A stretch of DNA of 64,000 bases from Heligmosomoides polygyrus polygyrus (taxonomy: Eukaryota; Nematoda; Chromadorea; Rhabditida; Heligmosomidae). The notes under the pieces were generated by a model. It was not told the origin of the DNA. It searched no databases and saw nothing but the letters and a program-made list of their open reading frames with translations. Shown here piece after piece: positions 11,901 through 21,399 of the stretch (positions within the stretch are counted from its first letter, which is position 1; every line of letters begins with the position of its first letter). Position numbers and translations under genes: made by a program. The stretch lies in contig OX377205.1 of the NCBI GenBank assembly GCA_947396885.1, positions 53,490,676 through 53,554,675 on the forward strand. The letters are read 5' to 3'.

Positions 11901-14900
11901 CCGCAGCTTTTCCGCCAAAGTTAGAGTCATCTGCCTGGAAACTCCAACCAGACGAGGAACGAGTTCTCTATATTTCTTCTCAATCTCGTCCATTGCTGTC
12001 GTTCGTTCAACGAAAAGGAGGAGATAGCGATTGTAGAACCTGCGAGAACAACACATACGTTACGATGACTTTTTTATTATCTTGAATGCTGAGTACTCAC
12101 ATTCCTTCGGTTGGAAGGGCAGGCATCTTCACACGGTTAGAATAACCTTCATAAAGTTGAATCAGTCGTTCGGCTACCTCCAGGTTTCCCGCCCTAAAGA
12201 AAAGCCCTATTCAAACCTACTCAATAATGATCTGAAAAAAGCGATAACAAAACATTCATCACATACTGGTATGCTATCCCCATGGCCTCTACGAAAAACA
12301 TGTGGTCCATAGCGGAGCACAGTTCAAGCGATGACCGTTTCTCCAGATCAGACAACATCTCAGAAACCCATGAAATTCCCACTCTCTGTGAAACGTGCTT
12401 TAGGTGAATGCAAAACAATGATCTCGATATCCACCAACCAATGCCTCGTTAATTTTCTTCTCATCATCCTTGGCCTCTCCAGATGGAATAGATTCCTTCA
12501 CACTATTTAAAATAATGTAGTAGGAGCTCAATGAAGGATGACCACCAACAGCTAGGATTTCTCCAATCACGTTCTCGAAAGCATTCAAGCGCTCCGCAAG
12601 TGCGCTCACCTTAAAGTGAAGGAATGTCGCTGAGCGACGAATTATACTAGCACCACCATATACCTTTCTGGCCGAAGAAAGCGTAGCGTTCCACGTGCTA
12701 ACAGTCGGTCTCACTTTCTTCTCAGCCATTTCCTTCAGAAGGTTCTTTGCATCTTTAAAATTGGCCACGGAGATCAACGCGTCATAAGCCTCTCGACACA
12801 ATATTCCGTTTTGGGAAAACTCCTGAACTGATTCATTGTATAAAAATATTGCAGTTTCATGGCGGTGAATGAGAAACCTTGTGTAGCTCCCATGCTCGCT
12901 TCAGGCTTTCTGCTGTGGCAAACCTGAAAGATGTGAACTACGATAAGCCAATGTTATAACCAAAATATGAATTAATACATTAAAAAACAACAACATCGGA
13001 CTGATAGATTAGAAAAAAATCAGAAGCTCTTCTATAAGGAACAAATCTGTGAGAAGGAAACAGAAGAGTCCCGATTATGAACTAGTTACTTGTGCGACCA
13101 GAGTGAAAATAAAGACATCAAACTGGGAGTATTTCGAAAGCAAGCCCTAGCGTGTTTCTTCTCAAAGCTGTTCACCTACATTGTTAAACAGGCTTTACTT
13201 CTGCTGACGTTTCTGCATCTTCGCCTTCTTCGGAGCCTGGAGAAGTCCAGGATATTAGTGAAACCACTCCCCAAACGCCATTTCATCATTCAGAATAGCA
13301 CTCTCAAGGCAGCTGGAGTAAATAGCCGATGTCGCAGATACAGCGTATCAGCTAACCTTCTAGGTGGGTGCCGACGAGCACCACCAGCACGCGTAGGTGG
13401 AGATAGACGTGGGTGAGCGAGTTTAGCCTCGAATGCCATCCGACTCAAGTACCCTGTAGGTCAGATCAAATTGATCAAAACCCCTAGAGCTCGACAAAGG
13501 GTGCCAGTTCTTGGGTTCTCGCTGTGCACTCGTCCTTGCGGTTGACCTGCGGGTCCCTGGCTGCTGTCCATAGCGTCTCAAGTGTCCTGCGTGCTTATAT
13601 GTCGCTTTCTCTCGCTAGGATGGAGACATTCAGGGTGCTTAAATCGGGTGACATCCAGGGATAAACTCACTCACCCACATGTCCCATGTCTACCTCCACT
13701 TACGGGTGACTGCTGGTACTCATCGGCATCCACCTAGAAGACTAGTTGATACGATGTACCTGCGACATCGGCTGTTTACTCCAGCTGCCTTGAGAATGCT
13801 ATTCTGTATGATGACATGGCGTTTGGGGGAGTAGTTTCACTAATATTCTCGACTTTTCCAGGCTCCGAAGAAGGCGAAGACGCCGCAATGTCAGCCGTGA
13901 ACAGCTTTGAGAAGAAACACGCTGAAGTATACTCAATATATGCCAAGATTTATCGAAGGTCGTACTTGGGCGCTTCTGCATACCCTAGCATTTACACGCA
14001 AAGGCCAATGCAACAAAAGAGGTGTCGTAATCAATGCTTTTGTACAAGCCGAACCCTCTGTAACAAAAGTCACAAAAGTGATGAACAAAAAGCAGACGCA
14101 CTTCACCAATCCGGAAATGAAGGTCGATACCGTTTCGCTTGTGTGTGGTAACACCTCGAACAACAAATCAGCTAAGCCAGCCTAGAAAAGCATAAGGTAA
14201 AAGCATATCATAGCGAATAAACGACATCCTTCATTCTGATGGACGTAATCTCACCGACGTCCAAGTGATTGGTTCATTCTCACCGAATGCACGCATGCCG
14301 TGCCACTCCTCCCATTCGGAAAACGGCACATTTCTGCCATTATAGTAGGTCACCAACTTGAACAGCTCCATCTAAACAACGTTTGCAGAACACGATCTAA
14401 CAAAACGCGGATGAAAGTAGATTTTAGCAGGTCATCTGCAGCTTTATAAATAAATTTGCCCTTAGAACAAAATTTAAACCTAGACAAAACGAACAAATGA
14501 ATGAAATAGACGAGATCCCGCTAAATTGGACAACTAAGCACTAACGACAAGACGAAATAAGGGACCGTGTAAAGAAATTGTAAACCAGAAGCAGTTGAAA
14601 TCGAAGGTATGACAGAAACCAAGCTTCCTGCATCATTGCGTAACTTTTGTGAGAAGCAAACAACATCGACATGATAGTGGAGCATGTAAACAAGCCACTT
14701 CCCCACACGGGGATCAATCCTGTTCTGCATCCCTCTCAACTTCTCACCGCGGTGACACAGTAAAATGCGGTTCTAACCTTACACTGTTTATTTATGGTTA
14801 CCCACGCACTTGATCCCATGAACTAGTCGCTTCTTTACATCGGCACTGTTGTACTTTCACGACAGCAGAGGTCGAGGAGAGGTGGAAAAATTTTACGCCC

Positions 14901-16322
14901 AAACTTCGCCCCGGGGGTAATTTGGGGAGCTGATCATGAATATAACATCAGTTTCTGAAATTTCGGCAGATTACAGTAGGTACAGGTGACTTACCATAAG
15001 ACTAATCAGGGGACTCTCTCAACGGTAGGTCGTAATGGCCCAAGTGTTGTATATAGGCAGAATCGTCTCTTTTTGGGAAACAGCAAAATGCAAATATCTC
15101 GACCCCAATACAACTCTGCGCAGAGTTAGCGGTGACGGAATTTGGGCCGTTGGCGGCGTTAGGCCTCTGCCTGCACGCGGAGGGCGGGCTCAAGTTGGCT
15201 GGAAGCAGCGATCATTGGGATTACGTCGCCCCTCCACCCACTGCGCCGCCACTGCTCGCTCGTAATCGCTGTTTCCGGTCAACTCGAGCCCCTTCGCACG
15301 CAGGCAGAGGGCTAACTCCACGAACGGCCCAACTTCTGTCATCTCTAAATCTGCGCAGTGGCATTGGAGTCGAGATATTAGCATGTTATTGTTTCTCAGA
15401 GAGAGGCGATTCTACCCATATGCAGCACTTAGGCCATTCCAACCTACCGTTGAGATAGTCCCCTGGTTAGGCTGTCGAAGTCATGATCATCGATTTCGCC
15501 CTCTTAGTAGGCAGATAGTTTGAAGTGAGTGATCTTAGCTTAATGATGCTGCAACATCGCGCGAAGCGCGGAAGGGTAGCACTTGTATACAAATACTTAA
15601 TATCTGCATACATATGGAGCAACCATAACTCTTGTCTTAAAAGAGAATTCTTTAAATTAATGCCCAAATTTGAAAAATTACTGAGCAATCTAATGAACGA
15701 ACACTCGAACAACAACAACAACACAAATATCGACTATTTCTCTGAAGACAGCTGATTATAGCTATAGTGCATACTGTTAGGCAGTAAGGATTAGGCTATC
15801 AAATGTTACCTGAGTCTTTTGGGACACCTCAATGTTATCTGCTCGAATTCTTTCATACAACCGTACAGCGTCCTCTACTTCTCGTTTCTCAATCATCGAC
15901 AAAATATTCTCTTCTGTGGGATCAACCTGTAGAAAGTAAATCGGGAGAGGAAGAGCTGTTTCAAAACCGCCCACTTTAATCGTCGGCCAATAACTAGGCT
16001 CATCAAAACCCACCATTAACGGATCCAGGGCCTTCTGAGGGCGAAACACTGGCAGATATGGTTCGTCGCGATCCAGAGCGAACAGAGAGGGCCACTCCTC
16101 TGCTAATTGACGAGCAGCGCGCCTTCCCATTTCCTGTGTCAAAAATGATGCAGGACTGATATAACTGGAGTGTCGTCGCTTTACCTTTGCCAAATAATAG
16201 TTTTTCTTTGCGGCAGCAGTGCTAGGAATCATAGCTGGATCATCGATGAAGGCAAAATGAGGAGCCGTCGGATCGACACCCACCGTTTCAGACAGTGCTC
16301 TAAGCATGTCAGTCGGACCGCG
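8869..16322 (-). CDS. PTCD3: PTCD3-like mitochondrial ribosomal PPR protein (mS39), multi-exon gene
   Basis: PTCD3 (mS39) is a pentatricopeptide-repeat protein of the mitochondrial small ribosomal subunit. Recognition rests on co-linear similarity to human PTCD3 from about its residue 75 to near its end. Resolved exons, 5' to 3' on the minus strand, are 15810-16322, 14255-14371, 14102-14181, 12878-12923, 12439-12822, 12267-12385, 12101-12193, 11901-12039, 9614-9733, 9424-9558, 9252-9372, 9127-9193, 8994-9074 and 8869-8932. Phases agree at every junction and give 692 codons plus a TAG stop (8869-8871). Short introns are 51-73 bp; three long ones (14372-15809, 12924-14101, 9734-11900) carry repeats. 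The first exon with the mitochondrial targeting signal is not resolved. A TTTCAG acceptor lies just upstream of 16322 and could be cis or trans. About 18 residues relative to human are missing between the 11901 and 9733 junctions, so a small exon may be overlooked. No stop or frameshift breaks the exons, so the gene looks functional. Confidence 0.88.
8994..9074 (-). CDS. PTCD3: PTCD3 exon
   Basis: This exon has acceptor ATTTAG and donor ACAG|GTGACC. It encodes AATCVEIMSNSLPRSKLEPL then VQRIQD, matching human AIEVVELASAFSLP...LTQRV. A second open frame across the same bases (ending GTSEAL then stop) is a shadow. Confidence 0.8.
9127..9193 (-). CDS. PTCD3: PTCD3 exon
   Basis: This 67-bp exon encodes GYVRHAAMLEIFEDALRERD between acceptor GTTTCAG and donor AA|GTGAGG. 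It fits the C-terminal helical region by order and phase. Confidence 0.75.
9252..9372 (-). CDS. PTCD3: PTCD3 exon
   Basis: This exon has acceptor GTCTTAG and donor ACAG|GTGTGC in phase 1. It encodes SECALLLNRVGETQRAYEIL, which closely matches human SLNCIAILFLRAGRTQEAW. Confidence 0.85.
9424..9558 (-). CDS. PTCD3: PTCD3 exon
   Basis: This exon has 45 codons in phase 0 with acceptor GGTCAG and donor GTG|GTTGGT. It includes SVEHREQYANLIRRMVDIWI. A second AG six bases further in could serve as an alternative acceptor. Confidence 0.78.
9614..9733 (-). CDS. PTCD3: PTCD3 exon
   Basis: This exon has 40 codons in phase 0 with acceptor TTCTTAG and donor CAG|GTAGTA. It encodes NSPRWSLLVRLVEDGICARQ followed by MVDFRVAQTFRNLLMDVQYQ, corresponding to human residues after KDSKEYGHTF. 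Confidence 0.8.
10520..10970. repeat. Simple-sequence block in PTCD3 intron
   Basis: CGAAA(G/C)TCGAACAATCGAATA-type repeats (10535-10740) are followed by TTATCCG repeats that end in CATCCCTGG near 10965. The block lies in the 9734-11900 intron. Confidence 0.6.
11222..11336. repeat. CCGGAA/CGGAAC simple-sequence block
   Basis: Repeated GGAACGGAAC and CCGGAAACCGG motifs end in CACATCCCTG. The block lies in the same PTCD3 intron as the preceding one. Confidence 0.65.
11901..12039 (-). CDS. PTCD3: PTCD3 exon
   Basis: Acceptor CTCGCAG, donor CGG|GTAACC in phase 0. It encodes FYNRYLLLFVERTTAMDEIE and KKYRELVPRLVGVSRQMTL, aligning with human NFYYSKFFDLICLMEQIDV. The frame stays open past the donor for about 24 codons with a further GTAAAG donor at about 11830, so the 3' end of this exon is less certain. 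Confidence 0.75.
12101..12193 (-). CDS. PTCD3: PTCD3 exon
   Basis: This 93-bp exon has acceptor CTTTAG and donor AT|GTGAGT. It encodes AGNLEVAERLIQLYEGYSNR, aligning with human LRDLELAYQVHGLLKTGDN. Confidence 0.82.
12267..12385 (-). CDS. PTCD3: PTCD3 exon
   Basis: This exon has acceptor CACAG|AGAGTG and donor CCA|GTATGTG in phase 2. It encodes RVGISWVSEMLSDLEKRS and DHMFFVEAMGIAY. The second segment matches human DDKFFQSAMSIC. Confidence 0.82.
12439..12822 (-). CDS. PTCD3: PTCD3 exon: central PPR repeats
   Basis: This exon has 128 codons in phase 0 with acceptor TTCAG|GAG and donor TTG|GTTGGT. It contains LLKEMAEKKVRPTVSTWNAT, which matches a canonical PPR motif and the human KVKPNLQTFNTIL segment, followed by GGHPSLSSYYIIL matching human IEPSLATYHHII. 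Confidence 0.88.
12878..12923 (-). CDS. PTCD3: PTCD3 micro-exon
   Basis: This 46-bp exon takes one base from the previous codon and ends in phase 0 at AAG|GTTTCT. It encodes FATAESLKRAWELHK, a PPR helix pair. It follows a 1178-bp intron full of inverted-repeat DNA and precedes a 55-bp intron. Confidence 0.82.
13149..13923. mobile_element. Inverted-repeat element in PTCD3 intron
   Basis: The arms 13149-13420 and 13675-13923 are reverse complements with scattered differences. Both contain GCGTGTTTCTTCTCAAAGCT, TCGCCTTCTTCGGAGCCTGG and CTCAAGGCAGCTGGAGTAAA. About 250 bp separate them. No transposase is present, so it is a non-autonomous foldback-type element. It accounts for most of the 1178-bp intron 12924-14101. 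Confidence 0.75.
14102..14181 (-). CDS. PTCD3: PTCD3 exon
   Basis: This 80-bp exon has acceptor TTTTCTAG and ends in phase 2 at GTGAA|GTGCGT. It encodes AGLADLLFEVLPHTSETVST and FISGLVK, equivalent to the human NNAERIFSLMPEK...MIRGMVK PPR segment. The split Lys codon joins perfectly to the next exon. Confidence 0.85.
14255..14371 (-). CDS. PTCD3: PTCD3 exon
   Basis: The exon has 39 codons in phase 0, with acceptor GTTTAG and donor TCG|GTGAG. It encodes MELFKLVTYYNGRNVPFSEW and ends in ITWTS, matching the human stretch containing LLDLLCYYGD. The 73-bp intron to the next exon is typical of the gene. Confidence 0.85.
15007..15465. mobile_element. Foldback element in PTCD3 intron
   Basis: The left end CAGGGGACTCTCTCAACGGT and the right end (rc) CAGGGGACTATCTCAACGGT start two arms of about 225 bp that meet near 15240. 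The arms are roughly 75-80 percent identical. Partial relatives lie at 2515-2705 and 21095-21390. No target duplication was clear. Confidence 0.75.
15810..16322 (-). CDS. PTCD3: PTCD3 exon: N-terminal region
   Basis: This 513-bp exon is in phase 0 at both ends. It encodes RGPTDMLRALSETVG, then a segment with FAFIDDPAMIPS and later VSQKTQ, which aligns with the human PTCD3 region around its FQDDP motif. The acceptor reads CATTTCAG and the donor CAG|GTAACA. The Met codon at 16305-16307 is a possible start only if the transcript is trans-spliced here, which would remove the targeting peptide. Confidence 0.85.
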
Positions 16323-16489
16323 CTGAAATGAAGAATGAGTGGTAGAGAAAAGTGAGGATCAGGAAATCCAATTAAACATGCGTAGAAGCCGCCCCTTGAA
16401 GTCTCAGTTAGGAGGGTCAATCGCAGAGCGCCAGCTTCATCTCTCCTCCATGCCGCATTAACACGTTGACGACAATGCGTCCCAAATTG

Positions 16490-17205
16490 GGACTACTTCT
16501 GATAATACCACTTCGAACCACCAATTTGGGTCAAACTTCGCCTAGGAGGGTTTTTTGGGATGCCGAACACGAACCCGACACCCGCTTCGCCGAATACGGC
16601 CGGAGACTACCCATATCAATAACTAGGGTGGTTAGGTCAGAATCACCGATTTGGCTCAAACTTCGCCAAGCGGAGTTTTTTTAGTATGCTGAACACAAAT
16701 CCGACGCCCGTTTCACCGAATACGGCGCGCTACGGTAGGTCCCATCCTCGAAATAACAGGTAATAATTGAAGTGCACTCACATCAAATTTCTGATTTTTA
16801 TAGTGGCGTTCAGCACGAGTTTTTATGGGTGATAATACCTTTAGCAACACAAAAATAATGGATCGATTGTTACTGATTAATTTTGAGGATTGAGGATCAA
16901 TTGTTACTGGTTAATTTTAAGGCACGATGTCGTATCTCACTTTCTTGCGCGCGCTATCACGCGCGTATGCGTGATTTCCACATGCAGGGAACGCATGTTA
17001 TCAATGGTAAACGAACTGAAGAGTCTTCTTACCTATAATCAACACCCTAAGCAGCCACACTAGGCGAATTTTCAGCCAAGTCGGTGATTTTGACCCGACC
17101 ACCTTAGTTGTCGATATGGGTGGCCTTCGACTGTATTCGGTGAAAGAACCTCGGAGTCGTGTTCAGCATCCCAAATAATCTTTTGGGTGACGTTTTGGTC
17201 GCGGG
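16490..17205. repeat. Repeat J: two direct units and one inverted unit
   Basis: A unit of about 125 bp with AATTTGGGTCAAACTTCGCC, GATGCCGAACACGA and CACCCGCTTCGCCGAATACG occurs twice in tandem (16510-16745) and once inverted (17045-17170). The arrangement resembles the ends of a non-autonomous transposon of about 700 bp lying just upstream of PTCD3. Confidence 0.6.
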
Positions 17206-17264
17206 ATGTCGTGTCGTGAGTGAGGGGCTTTGGTCCCACCCGACAGACGCGCGAAAATCGCTCT

Positions 17265-17380
17265 GGGCCGGATTCATCAACGATTTACGTGACTTTAACG
17301 GAGAATTTAAGCGAAAAGCTCAGATAACGCGGCATAACGAGCGATATGGTGAGCGTAAGTCGTTGATGCATCTGGCCCCT
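17265..17380. mobile_element. Small MITE (family K)
   Basis: It begins GGGCCGGATTCATCAACGA and ends (rc) GGGGCCAGATGCATCAACGA, with GGAGAATTTAAGCGAAAAGC inside. Relatives are at 39301-39458, 44962-45036 and 57229-57353, with one end only at about 53152. Confidence 0.7.
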
Positions 17381-18059
17381 GGACGTCAATCTGTTAATTC
17401 CCACAAATTCGCCCGAGAGCCGACATATCATGAAGCAACAACTGGAACTACACAACTTCTACATCTATTAGGGTCTGTTTATACACCGCGACGGCAGCGA
17501 CAGGAGCGACAGAGCAAAGCATACCTATCGATTTTTCCAGGCAACGGGTCGGCATTGGTCGATACGTATCCTTCGCCCTGTTTCAGTTGGCAGTCGCGAA
17601 GTATGAACACGCCCTTACAGAACAAAGGTATATTTTGAACATAGCTCACATATGTTCGATGTGACACATTACAGCACGACAGATAGGAAAAGAATGAATA
17701 CTTGTGGAAGAAACTTTGAGTTACAAGATGTACAATATATCAGCAGTTCGCCCAAAACTGATCACGACGGAACACTGAATATCAGATATAATCCAGTGTG
17801 CCTCCACGGCGTCTGTGGGACTTGCGCTGAACCTCTTCTTCCATATAACTGCGCACTACACCTTGTGGTGAACTTTTTAAAGAAAATCCAATTCTTTCCA
17901 TGGCAGAGTTATCTTGACCTCGTTTTTAGTTATTTATTCTGTCTGTGCCTTGTTGGCGAATCTACCCCTCTCAATTACCCGGTTTCGTGCTTCTCGTATT
18001 TGTATGTTTGTTTGCTACCTACCGAAGGCCACTCAAGAAGTGACCACTTTCGCTTTTTC

Positions 18060-18793
18060 CAGAAGCATGCCAAAACGCCAGTCTGGCAAGTCGACCTGTG
18101 TCGCGCAAATCTCGCCCAATTCCCAACACCGAGCAGCCTGAACTCAATAGTCACGCAAGATGAGAAGTACGCCTTCTACCTTAATCCTGCCAAGCAGGGA
18201 GCCTGGGTGAGGCCTGGTGACCTGTCACCGACCTTCGTTCGGCGGGATGTTCACGGCGAGAAGCACCTCCTCAGCTTTTGAGTCTGCACCCATAGATCGG
18301 TATACTGGAAGCTGTTTTCCAAAAGCACGACGATGAACTCCAAGGCCATGGTGAACAAAATAGAAGAGATGGACCGGCGGCTCGCACTTATTCGGTCTCA
18401 GCGCTTCAAGAAGGTCCTCCTCTTCGACAACGCCGCACCCCATCGGACAAAAGTGACCACGGATAAGCTTGCTCAGCTGGGCTACGTTCACATGCCTCAC
18501 CCGCCGTATTCGCCGGACATCTCTCCATGCGCTACCACTACTTCTTGAGCCTATAGGACTTCATGGTCGGAAGGGACACAAGGACCAAGCAGACCTCGAC
18601 AACCATAACGAGCTGTGGATCAGCACCAGCCCTAAGCAGTTCTGGAAGGATGAATCAGGAAGCTGGCTTATCGATGGCAGCAAGGTCATTGACCTTGATG
18701 GCGAATACATTTCTCAGCACCGTTGAGTTGTAATTGAGTTATAAAGAGATAAAGGAATTCGTTTAATTCGTCTCATTACATTCGGCCCACCCT
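18060..18793 (+). pseudogene. mariner-type transposase, decayed copy 1
   Basis: Plus-strand frames show SIVTQDEKYAFYLNP, VRRDVHGEKHL, LLFDNAAPHRTKVTTDKLAQ and HPPYSPDISPC, the blocks around the catalytic Asp residues of mariner transposases. A stop follows VHGEKHLLSF, and the third-Asp region is frameshifted (ATTT instead of DYHY). The N-terminal DNA-binding part is missing. The end at CGGCCCACCCTA (to about 18793) looks like a terminal repeat. Confidence 0.8.
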
Positions 18794-18999
18794 AATAGAT
18801 CGGGCTATTTCCAGTTTTCCCGCTATGAAATCGAATGTGTTGTCTGGGACGGACTGCGAACAGTCGCGAAAATGGTCAGAAAAACCGCGTATGCCCCTCC
18901 CCAACAGCACTGACGTGCATCTTCTTTTGTGCGATCGTTAAGAGCAAGCTAGATGAAATAATCTGCAATCATATTGAATCCTTTACAAAGAAGGATAAG

Positions 19000-19740
19000 T
19001 GTCAGGGTTAACATAGGCACCTAAACATCCTGCGTTCTAGGCGACGAACGAGTGCCGCGCCAGCGATCACAGGTCCGCATAAAAGGGTACGTTATCACAT
19101 TGGACGCAGATTCTCTCCGCAGCCGTCCTCCCCTGGAGACCCTCGCCATCTCGCTCAGGTCTTCCTGGTTTTATATAGCGATCTTTCTTTCAGTGGTCGT
19201 TAATAAATTTTAAATTCGTTTTATCGTGTTTACACCACAGAGGCTTGGCATCGAAGTCGTGCTGGATCACACAATTACTCCCGTACGTGGCATAGGAACT
19301 AAATGGAAAAAGCCGCACCGCGCAGTTCCGCCGTTCGCCAGTGAAATGAAATTGTGAGAACCACTACGTGTTACAGCGATGCATTTTCGTTGGATAACGC
19401 AATTATTCCACTCTATGGTCCCTACTAAGACCATGACATCCTAAATGAATCGCACCAAAAGCTGCATATATTGCTGAATGAAACGAATGGGATAGATGGA
19501 AGCCGCATAAACCACTACAAACAATCTGGAAATTCTCAGGAACCTCCGCGCCTTCTGGGCGCAACACACTGTAAGCCTGTTTTCTTTGTTGTCATCAAAC
19601 TCTTGAGGATTTCCTGTGCACTGTTCGAACGGAAAACAACCTTTCAGCGAACTCAAGCACTTTCTGTGGCAGGAATGCTTTTTAGAATAATTTGCCTATG
19701 AAAGCTTAGCGAACACAAACGTTGATCTTGGTAAATGTAA
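19000..19740. other. Unassigned DNA between two mariner remnants
   Basis: Only short ORFs and no repeat relationship were noticed here. Confidence 0.4.
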
Positions 19741-19859
19741 CTAGTTAATCTTGGTTTATCTTCCGAATACTTTTTCTTCTATTAAGTCTTTGCATACGAA
19801 AGGGCCGATTTTGACTGAAAATTTTTGACAGATCAATACTTTGCTTGGAAGCAATCTCA

Positions 19860-20830
19860 TTAATCGAAATAAGCACCATCACAATTAATACACCTTTCCC
19901 AACGCGGCAATAGCTTAGATATTCCATCCTTCTAAAAACCAGAACTACAAAAATTAATAAAACATAAGAAGCCGTCTTCGACATCATCTTGGATGCTGCA
20001 TTTTTTATTCTTCACATGACGATCTAAATGCTTGAACAAATGATAATCGGTAGGGGACAGAACTGGTGAATACGCTGGATGTGGCAGAGCTTCGCATCTC
20101 AGTTGATCCAGTTTTTGGACAACAATTTTTAAAGCGTGCGGACGTGCGTTGTCACGCAGTAGGATTGGGCTTCTTCGATTGATCAAAGCCGGCTGTTTTC
20201 CAATCAACTTCTGGTGCATCACTTCAATTTCGGCACGGTACTTCTTCCCTGTCTCTCGCCTTCAAGAACGTGTTATGGACTATGTCAGGCATTGTCAACC
20301 ATACGGTTACCATGGCCTTCTTTGGATGGAGAAGTAGTTTCGGCATCTCCTTGGCACTCTCATTGTGCAGAGCGACGTCGATTGTCATTGAGGATCCTTT
20401 TTTCGTCGCATGTCACGATCCTGTCCAAAAAAGGCTCCTTTAGATTGCGCAGCCTTAACGAAGCACAGGTGTGGTGGCGCTTCAGCATCTGCCCAGTGGC
20501 CTGTTCGTGTGGGATCCACTCATCCAATTTATTTACTTTTCCTATCGCATTTAAATGGCGACTGATAGTGCTGCCGTCAACGTCGAACCGCTGTGCCGGC
20601 TCTCTCACAGTTTGACGCGGATCCACCTCCACCATGGCTTTGAGTTGGTCGCCGTTAAGGAGCGATGGCGGCCTAGGTCTTCATCTTCGAGACTTTCATC
20701 TCCGAATCGAAACTTTTCGAATCAGTAGCGAATTATGCGTTTCTTAGCGAAATCTTCCCCAAATGCAGCACTGATGTTACGAGCTGCTGCCGTGGCGTTG
20801 TGTCTACGTTTCCATTCATGTAATTAGAGC
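19860..20830 (-). pseudogene. Hsmar1/SETMAR-like mariner transposase, frameshifted
   Basis: Minus-strand pieces in order are NATAAARNISAAFGEDFAKK, KFRFGDESLEDEDLGR, VDGSTISRHLNAIGKVNKLD, NLKEPFLDRIVTCDEK, LLRDNARPHALKIVVQKLDQ, HPAYSPVLSPTDYHLFKHL and a final CINCDGAYFD before TAA (19860-19862). These follow the order of the SETMAR/Hsmar1 transposase: two HTH motifs, then the D,D34D catalytic core. At least one stop in RYWFEKF and several frameshifts inactivate it. Confidence 0.85.
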
Positions 20831-21094
20831 ACCCGAATATTACGTTGATTTGTACTGCAAAAACGACGTTAGAAACTCAGCAAGAGGCAATTATGCGATA
20901 AATGGTAAAAAAGCTGAGATCTTTCGCTTTCAGAAGCTATATACAATGCTTGAAACGGAAACACTCGCAGCCGCGAAAAATCGACCAGAACTTGAGGTAC
21001 AAAAATCGGCCATTTCATACGCAACGACCTATTTTCACGGTAGAGGGCACGCACTCCGATAAGAACAACAACACAGTTCACAAAAGCAAGCTTA

Positions 21095-21390
21095 CCAGTA
21101 CTGTAGCCACACCAGTTGCTTTTACAAGGGAACCACCTAAAGTTTGGGTCTGAACCACCGAGGGGGACGAGAGTTCTACTCCTGGCCCGCCCACCCCAAC
21201 CCCTGGGCTTGCTCGAGAGTCCAGTCGCTGCCTTACGAGATAGTGAAGACGTAGACATTTGCCACGCCTCTTTTTAAAGGGCGGGGGGGGGGGTAGAACG
21301 CCACTCCGCCGAACCACTGATGCTATGTATCTGGGCAGAATCGCCTCTCTCCCTCAGAAGTATCGAAATTCTATATTGGTGCATTGCCAC
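21095..21390. repeat. Foldback-family fragment carrying a MITE
   Basis: AGGGAACCACCTAAAGTTTG before the MITE and TGGGCAGAATCGCCTCTCTC after it match the left arm of the element at 15007-15465 when the MITE is removed. Confidence 0.6.
21159..21308. mobile_element. MITE M, copy in foldback fragment
   Basis: This 150-bp element contains CTTGCTCGAGAGTCCAGTCG, CTGCCTTACGAGATAGTG and ACATTTGCCACGCCTC, with G-rich ends around GTTCTA. Its flanks CTGAACCAC and CCGAACCAC are a 9-bp duplication with one mismatch. It is the same family as 35599-35753. Confidence 0.7.
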
Positions 21391-21399
21391 ACGATCCCG

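Noticed and set aside
13090..13416. 108-codon plus-strand ORF
   Set aside because: It lies within one arm of the intronic inverted-repeat element, and the other arm gives a mirrored chance ORF.
17159..17638. 159-codon plus-strand ORF
   Set aside because: It reads straight through a MITE and into unrelated DNA, with no recognised protein.
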